Part shown: piece by piece, positions 59,427 to 64,000 of the stretch
How the letters are laid out: each line of letters opens with the position of its first letter
Position numbering within the stretch: the stretch's first letter is position 1
Assembly (NCBI RefSeq): GCF_036206005.1
Contig: NZ_CP108143.1
Location: 1,054,001-1,118,000 of the forward strand
Reading direction: 5' to 3'
DNA length: 64,000 nucleotides
Source of the DNA: Streptomyces sp. NBC_00178
Lineage (GTDB): Bacteria; Actinomycetota; Actinomycetes; Streptomycetales; Streptomycetaceae
Made by a program: the position numbers and the translations under genes
Notes under the pieces: generated by a model
What the model was told of the DNA's origin: nothing
Database searches by the model: none
Seen by the model: the letters and a program-made list of their open reading frames with translations, nothing else

Positions 59427-59468
59427 GGGGCGGGCCGCCACCTGCAAGGACAGGGGGCGGCCCGCCCC
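59427..59468 (+). terminator. Strong terminator after the SnoaL-like gene
   Basis: GGGGCGGGCCGCC and GGCGGCCCGCCCC form a perfect 13-bp stem with a 16-nt loop, 18 bp past the stop. It is followed by TGTGC. Confidence 0.85.
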
Positions 59469-59597
59469 TGTGCGGCACCGTCGGCACGGCCGGCCTCCGC
59501 CGCCGCGGAGACGGGACGACCGGCCGTGTGACCGGAGGATCCACGGCGATCGGGGAGAACGCCCTACGCGCCCGGTCAGATTGTCGGCCCGCACCCT

Positions 59598-59603
59598 TAG
59601 AAT
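59598..59603 (+). promoter_or_regulatory. -10 box (TAGAAT) of a leaderless small gene
   Basis: TAGAAT lies exactly 6 nt before the ATG at 59610, with no room for a ribosome site. This is one of the clearest leaderless starts in the window. Confidence 0.55.
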
Positions 59604-59609
59604 CGACGT

Positions 59610-59783
59610 ATGCCCATCCCTTCCACCGAGCCGACACCGGTCCGCTCGCTCGCCGAGCTGAACGCGCAGATCCGCACGCTCGTGGACGGTGGCCTGGGTA
59701 CCCTGGAGGCCCGTCAGGAGTACGAGCGGCTGCTCGTCGAATGGGGGTCGGCCGTGCACCAGGGCGCGGCCGAAGCGGCGTGA
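59610..59783 (+). CDS. Small conserved-looking protein (57 aa)
   Basis: 57 residues: starts PIPSTEPTPVRSLAELNAQI, then RTLVDGGLGTLEARQEYERL and LVEWGSAVHQGAAEAA. It has the helix-helix pattern of small Streptomyces proteins found before MFS or regulatory genes, and its codon third positions are almost all G/C. The start directly follows a TAGAAT -10 box. It is probably cytosolic; function unknown. It is followed after 223 bp by an MFS transporter. Confidence 0.65.
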   Translation: MPIPSTEPTPVRSLAELNAQIRTLVDGGLGTLEARQEYERLLVEWGSAVHQGAAEAA

Positions 59784-60006
59784 CCACCGCTCCGGCGCAC
59801 CTCCCGGAGCGGCTCCGGTGACGAGCGCCCGGACAGGGTGTCCGCGAGCGGCAGACGGCATACGAGGAGTTGCGGACATGCCCGGTCGTCCGAGCGCGCG
59901 TTGACATCCCGGCCGTCATCGGCCCGTCATCGCGTGCCGCCCCTGAAATCACGGCACAGCGAGCCTTCTTGAGCCCGGATCCCGGACGCACCTGTGGTGT
60001 GCCCCG

Positions 60007-61392
60007 GTGCGGGCCTCGTCGTCCGCAACCCGAGGGGTCCGCGTGCCGCCCGCCTTCTCCGCCGTTCCCGATTCCGGACCGCCAGTCGCGTCGGGCCTCC
60101 GGCGGGACCGTGACTTCCTCCGGCTGTGGTGGGGGCAGACGGCCTCCCAACTCGGCGAACACACGACGCTGGTGATCCTGCCGCTCCACGCCGTCCTCAC
60201 GCTCGGTCTCGACCCGGGCAGGCTCGGTGTCCTGCGCGCCGTCGGCCAGGCGCCGGTGCTGCTGCTCACGCTCTTCGTGGGCGCCTGGGTGGACGGATGG
60301 CGCACGCGTACGGTGATGGTCCTGGCGGACGGCGGCCGGGCGTTCGTCCTGTGCGCTGCCGCGTCGCTCGCGCTCCTCGGGGAGTTCGGTCCGGCGGCGC
60401 TGTGCGCGACCGCCTTCGCCGTCGGGGTCCTGTCCGTCTTCTTCGACGTGGCCTACCAGGCCTCTCTCGTACGTCTGGTGCCTCGCGACCGGCTGGTGCG
60501 GGGCAACAGCGCGCTCGAGGGCAGCCGTTCGGCGGCCCAGATCGGCGGTCCCGCCCTCGGCGGCGCCCTGGTGTCCCTGCTGTCCGCGCCCCTCGCGGTG
60601 GCGTCCGGCGCTCTGTTCTTCGCACTCTCGTGCGTGTCGGTCCGCCGGATCCGCCGGGGTGAACGGGTCCCGCAGCGCACGGAACGGCAGCCCCCGGTAC
60701 GGCGCCGGATCCTTGAGGGTCTCCGTCTCGTCCTGGGCGACATCTCGCTGCGGGCCGTGTGCCTGGCATCGGCCGTCTTCCAGTTCTCCTTCGCGGCACT
60801 GATGACGGTCCATCTGCTGTTCCTGCCCCTCGAACTGCACCTGTCGGGCACCGCCGTGGGCCTGGCACTCGCGGCGTCGGGGCCGGGTGCGCTCCTGGGC
60901 TCCGTGCTGGCAGCCGCCCTCCCGAAGCGGTTCGGTTACGGCGTGGTGCTCGTCTGCGCAGCGGCGATCGGCGACGGCGCGTTCCTCTGCGTACCCGGAC
61001 TGCACGGCTCCCCCGCGGTGACGCTTCCCGCACTCCTCGTCGTCGGCTTCGTGTTCGGCGCGGGGGGACAGGTGGTGAACGTGGCGGTCATGGCCATCCG
61101 GCAGAGTGTGACGCCGTACGGGATGCAGGCCCGTGCGGCAGCGACGATCACGTTCGTCGGCATGGGGCTGACGCCGCTCGGTTCCGTGCTGGGCGGTGTC
61201 CTCGCCGAGGAGTGGGGACTGCGCACCGGTCTCCTGGTGACGGCGGCGGGCATGCTGCTGTCCCCGGCGGTGATCGCGCTGTCCCCGCTCGCCCGCCTGG
61301 GGCGGGCTCTTCCGGACGTGCCCGCCGAGCGGGCGCCCGGCCGGTGCGAGGGACCCGCGACGGGCGGTGCGGCCTCACCGGACGCCGGGTGA
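60007..61392 (+). CDS. MFS transporter
   Basis: 461 residues from GTG 60007; GTG 60043 would shorten it by 12. MFS_3-type exporter with 12 helices: LRLWWGQTASQLGEHTTLVI, LLTLFVGAWVDGWRTRTVMV (motif A), VGVLSVFFDVAYQASLVRLV, RGNSALEGSRSAAQIGGPAL and GFVFGAGGQVVNVAVMAIRQ. Relatives are annotated as drug or macrolide exporters. It is a different subgroup from the exporter at 52.4 kb. The end is Gly/Ala-rich. No regulator gene adjoins it. Confidence 0.88.
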   Translation: MRASSSATRGVRVPPAFSAVPDSGPPVASGLRRDRDFLRLWWGQTASQLGEHTTLVILPLHAVLTLGLDPGRLGVLRAVGQAPVLLLTLFVGAWVDGWRTRTVMVLADGGRAFVLCAAASLALLGEFGPAALCATAFAVGVLSVFFDVAYQASLVRLVPRDRLVRGNSALEGSRSAAQIGGPALGGALVSLLSAPLAVASGALFFALSCVSVRRIRRGERVPQRTERQPPVRRRILEGLRLVLGDISLRAVCLASAVFQFSFAALMTVHLLFLPLELHLSGTAVGLALAASGPGALLGSVLAAALPKRFGYGVVLVCAAAIGDGAFLCVPGLHGSPAVTLPALLVVGFVFGAGGQVVNVAVMAIRQSVTPYGMQARAAATITFVGMGLTPLGSVLGGVLAEEWGLRTGLLVTAAGMLLSPAVIALSPLARLGRALPDVPAERAPGRCEGPATGGAASPDAG

Positions 61393-61522
61393 GGGGACGG
61401 GCCGCCGGTGGTCCCCGCGCTCGCGCCCCCGGCCCTCCCCCGCGGCGGCCACCCGGGACCCGGATCGGCAGAGGCACTGCAGGACTCTTGGCGTGCCGCT
61501 CGCACTGGCCGAGACTTGGCCG

Positions 61523-61993
61523 ATGACGCAGCGCGTGGCTCTCGCGACGGTGATGGACCGCCTCTCCATCGACTCGGTGATCAGTGAATACGCCGCCGCG
61601 GTGGACGAGGGCGCGTGGGAGGCGTACGGCGCGCTGTTCACGCCGGACGGCCGCGTCGACCACCGGGGCGCGGGCGGACGTGCAGGGCCGGTGGCCGAGT
61701 CCGTGCACTGGCTGGCGGACATCCTGCGGCTCCTGCCCGTCCGTCAGCACCTGATCGTGAACCGCCGCCTCGAACTCCAGGACCTGGGCGGCTATCCGGG
61801 CGACCTCGCACGGGTGCGGGCGGACTACCTCAGCCCGCGGGGCGGCGGGGGCGCGGAGGGGACCGCGCCGACGACGATGTCCGGAGGCCGGTACGTCTTC
61901 GACCTGCGGCGCACCGACCCGGGGTGGCGGATACACACCGTCACGATGGAGGAGACCTGGCGGCACGGCCCCGGGGTCGCCGCCACGGTGTGA
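61523..61993 (+). CDS. SnoaL-like (NTF2-fold) protein
   Basis: 156 residues from ATG 61523. NTF2-like fold of the SnoaL_4 type: DRLSIDSVISEYAAAVDEGA, WEAYGALFTPDGRVDHRGAG, VHWLADILRLLPVRQHLIVN and GGRYVFDLRRTDPGWRIHTV. The Tyr/Asp/His of EYAAAVDE and VDHRG match the active pocket of bile-acid dehydratase and hydroxylase relatives. The substrate is unknown. Upstream frame extension is not protein-like. It probably shares a transcript with nothing; lnt starts 112 bp later. Confidence 0.82.
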   Translation: MTQRVALATVMDRLSIDSVISEYAAAVDEGAWEAYGALFTPDGRVDHRGAGGRAGPVAESVHWLADILRLLPVRQHLIVNRRLELQDLGGYPGDLARVRADYLSPRGGGGAEGTAPTTMSGGRYVFDLRRTDPGWRIHTVTMEETWRHGPGVAATV

Positions 61994-62105
61994 TCACCCC
62001 TTCGCCGCCTCCCCGGACCGGCGGATCCGCGGGACTCCCCCTGTGCGCTCCCGATCTTTCGGCGCACACTGGAATCAAGCGGAGGACCGGCGAGGAGGAC
62101 AGGTC

Positions 62106-63734
62106 ATGCCGATGCGGGGCACGCGGCTTCCGGACGCGACGGCCGACGGGGGTGCGGCGCGGCCGCACGAGCGGCTGCTGCGCTCGCGCGTCGGACGGGG
62201 CGTCGTCGCCTTGTGCGCCGGCGCGCTCCCCGCCCTGGCGTTCCCGGCCCCGTCGCTCTGGTGGTTCGCGTACGTCGCGCTGGTGCCGTGGATGCTGCTG
62301 ATCCGGTCGGCGGGCACGGGCCGGAGGGCCGCCCTGGACGGCTGGCTCGGCGGGGTGGGCTTCGTGATCGCCGTCCACCACTGGCTGATGCCGAGTCTGC
62401 ACGTGTTCATCGTGGTGCTCGCGGCGTTCCTCGGGCTCCTGTGGGCTCCCTGGGGTCTTCTGGTGGCCCGTCTGCTCGGCGGATCACCGTCCGCGGGCAG
62501 GGCCTTCGCCGCGGTCGTCGTGGTGCCCTCCGGCTGGCTGATGATCGAACTCGTGCGCTCGTGGGAGGGCCTCGGCGGGCCGTGGGGTCTGCTGGGGGCC
62601 AGCCAGTGGAACGTCCCGTTCGCGCTGCGCACCGCGTCGGTGGGCGGAGTGTGGCTGGTCAGTCTCGGTGTGGTCGCCGCGAACACGGCCCTGGCGCTGC
62701 TGGTCGCCGTGCCGTCCGCGCGGCGGACCGCGGCCGTGTGCGTCGTCGCGGGCGCGGTCGGTACGGGGGCGACGGCCCTGTGGGCACCACGGCCCGAGCA
62801 GGAGGGCACGGTCCGTATCGCGGTCGTACAGCCGGGGGTCGTCGACGGCCCCGGCAGCATCGGGCACCGCTTCGCGCGCAGCGAGGAGCTGACGCGCGGT
62901 CTGGCCGGCCGGGACGTGGACCTCGTGGTGTGGGGCGAGAGCAGCGTGGCGGTGGATCTGTCGCGCCATCCGGAGACGGCGGACCGGGTCACCGCGCTGT
63001 CGCGTCAGGTCGGCGCGGACATCCTGGTCAACATGGACGCCCGGCGCACGGATGGCCCCGAGCGCACCGGAATCTTCAAGTCGGCGGTGCTGGTGGGCTC
63101 TGACGGCCCGACCGGCGACCGGTACGACAAGATGCGACTGGTGCCGTTCGGCGAGTACGTGCCGGCCCGCTCCCTCCTGGGCTGGGCGACCTCGGTGGGC
63201 AAGGCAGCGGGCGAGGACCGGCTGCGCGGCGGCGCCCCCGTGGTGATGGACCTGCCCGACGGGCTCCGGGTGGGGCCGCTGGTCTGCTTCGAGACCGCGT
63301 TCCCCGACATGAGCAGGCGCCTGGTGGAGGACGGCGCCGAGGTGATCGTCGCCCAGTCGTCCACCTCGACGTTCCAGCACAGCTGGGCTCCCGCGCAGCA
63401 CGCCTCGCTGGGAGCGCTGCGGGCGGCGGAGACGGGCCGTCCGATGGTGCACGCCACGCTCACCGGCGTGAGCGCCGTGTACGGTCCGCGGGGCGAGCGG
63501 GTGGGCGCCCCGATCGGTACGGACGCGAGCGAGGCGGCCGTGTTCGACGTGCCGCTCGCCCAGGGCACCACGCTCTACGTCCGGCTGGGCGCCTGGCCCG
63601 TGTACGGCGCGCTGGCCGTGCTGGCCGTGTTCTTCGGCGTACTGGGGCTGCGGTCCCTCAGGAAGCCTGCTCCAGGGCGTCCAGGACCACCCGTTCGCAC
63701 AGCCGGTGGGTCTCCAGAGCGTCCTGCGCGCTGA
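62106..63734 (+). CDS. lnt: Lnt: apolipoprotein N-acyltransferase
   Basis: 542 residues from ATG 62106, with GAGGAGG 10 nt upstream. An N-terminal membrane domain (~30-225, several helices starting GRGVVALCAGALPALAFPAP) is joined to a nitrilase-like domain (~240-510). The triad is E278 (VVWGESSV), K342 (YDKMRLVPFGEYVP) and C394 (LVCFETAFPD), matching E267/K335/C387 of E. coli Lnt. It adds the third acyl chain to lipoproteins; streptomycetes do N-acylate some. A last helix (~520) ends the protein. The final 77 bp overlap the convergent oxidoreductase gene. Confidence 0.93.
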   Translation: MPMRGTRLPDATADGGAARPHERLLRSRVGRGVVALCAGALPALAFPAPSLWWFAYVALVPWMLLIRSAGTGRRAALDGWLGGVGFVIAVHHWLMPSLHVFIVVLAAFLGLLWAPWGLLVARLLGGSPSAGRAFAAVVVVPSGWLMIELVRSWEGLGGPWGLLGASQWNVPFALRTASVGGVWLVSLGVVAANTALALLVAVPSARRTAAVCVVAGAVGTGATALWAPRPEQEGTVRIAVVQPGVVDGPGSIGHRFARSEELTRGLAGRDVDLVVWGESSVAVDLSRHPETADRVTALSRQVGADILVNMDARRTDGPERTGIFKSAVLVGSDGPTGDRYDKMRLVPFGEYVPARSLLGWATSVGKAAGEDRLRGGAPVVMDLPDGLRVGPLVCFETAFPDMSRRLVEDGAEVIVAQSSTSTFQHSWAPAQHASLGALRAAETGRPMVHATLTGVSAVYGPRGERVGAPIGTDASEAAVFDVPLAQGTTLYVRLGAWPVYGALAVLAVFFGVLGLRSLRKPAPGRPGPPVRTAGGSPERPAR

Positions 63735-64000
63735 GCACCTCGCCGGCCCGCACCGCGTCCAGGAACGACACGACGCACTGCTCGATGCCGCGCTGACGGG
63801 CGACCGGCACCCAGTCGCCGCGGCGCCGCAGGGTCGGCTGGCCCTTGTGGTCGACGACGTCGGCGAGGTTGAGCACCTGTCGCTTGGAGTCCTGGCCGGA
63901 GACCTCGAGGATCTCCTCCGTCGACCCGTTGAGCCGGTTCATCATGCCGATGGCGGTGAACCCGTCGCCGGACAGCTGCAGCACCACGTGGTGCATCATC
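63658..64000 (-). CDS. Gfo/Idh/MocA-family oxidoreductase, C-terminal part (partial)
   Basis: The gene runs off the right edge of the window; only its last ~114 codons are here. QLSGDGFTAIGMMNRLNGST, LEVSGQDSKRQVLNLADVVD, LRRRGDWVPVARQRGIEQCV and ALETHRLCERVVLDALEQAS match the C-terminal alpha/beta (GFO_IDH_MocA_C) domain of NAD(P)-dependent sugar and inositol oxidoreductases. The NAD-binding N-terminus lies beyond 64000. The start near the edge cannot be judged. Its end overlaps the lnt gene by 77 bp. Confidence 0.75.
   Translation of the reverse strand, partial: MMHHVVLQLSGDGFTAIGMMNRLNGSTEEILEVSGQDSKRQVLNLADVVDHKGQPTLRRRGDWVPVARQRGIEQCVVSFLDAVRAGEVLSAQDALETHRLCERVVLDALEQAS

Noticed and set aside
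1..64000. Search for tRNA genes, rRNA and intact transposase genes
   Set aside because: No cloverleaf-type T-loop context outside coding sequence and no transposase-like protein was found by eye.

Overview
The window is actinomycete chromosomal DNA, almost certainly Streptomyces. It is very GC-rich with G/C at nearly all third codon positions, uses many GTG and some TTG starts, has several starts placed 6-10 nt after a -10-like hexamer (leaderless style), and carries Streptomyces-typical families (ECF41/SigJ-like sigma factor, MocR regulator, a divergent EF-Tu, DUF885 peptidase, RHS/SseB cassette). From memory, not checked, the gene order resembles the S. coelicolor region running from biotin genes through purB, sbcCD and tuf3 to lnt.

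Left part (1-21 kb): the end of bioA and all of bioD; a methyltransferase; a Fic/Doc-like toxin and antitoxin pair with a tandem duplication at its 3' end; two overlapping CBS-domain membrane proteins; an SGNH hydrolase; purB; mug; a small unknown gene; an ABC exporter pair divergent from a two-component system; a ROK regulator; a GntR/UTRA regulator with a dyad over its own promoter; a repeat-rich non-coding stretch; an ECF41-type sigma factor; an alpha/beta hydrolase; and an EamA transporter divergent from a MocR regulator.

First accessory patch (21.0-23.5 kb): a three-repeat remnant of a type I-E-like CRISPR array without cas genes, a DUF6221-like small protein, a membrane-anchored protein with a strong terminator, and the 3' third of an alkaline phosphatase D gene whose 5' part is gone. 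Core-like genes then resume: an ACT-GNAT fusion, a methionine gamma-lyase-like enzyme divergent from an Lrp regulator, a DUF885 peptidase, an ATP-grasp protein and a rhodanese.

Second accessory patch (30.3-39.8 kb): a translationally coupled SseB-like / WXG-like / giant RHS toxin operon with a C-terminal tip resembling polymorphic toxin type 30 and an AT-richer candidate immunity gene. Downstream lie a decayed ORF, a secreted propeller protein and a multiply frameshifted MobF-type relaxase remnant that abuts an Lrp gene lacking its first codons. This is the most system-like part of the window and looks like a toxin island beside the scar of a conjugative element.

Right part (40-64 kb): sbcC-sbcD, yigZ-like, CoA-binding protein, AAC(3)-family acetyltransferase, an XRE-cupin regulator divergent from an EamA transporter, a hexapeptide acyltransferase, a gamma-carbonic anhydrase-like protein, a DedA protein, a hotdog thioesterase, a Q-rich membrane protein, an MFS transporter, a spermidine synthase-like protein, a divergent EF-Tu, an AlkD-like protein, a TVP38-like protein, uppP, SnoaL-fold proteins, a 57-residue leaderless gene, a second MFS transporter, lnt, and the 3' end of a Gfo/Idh/MocA oxidoreductase. 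Several strong GC-rich hairpins end transcripts in this part. I saw no tRNA, rRNA, intact insertion sequence or complete prophage.
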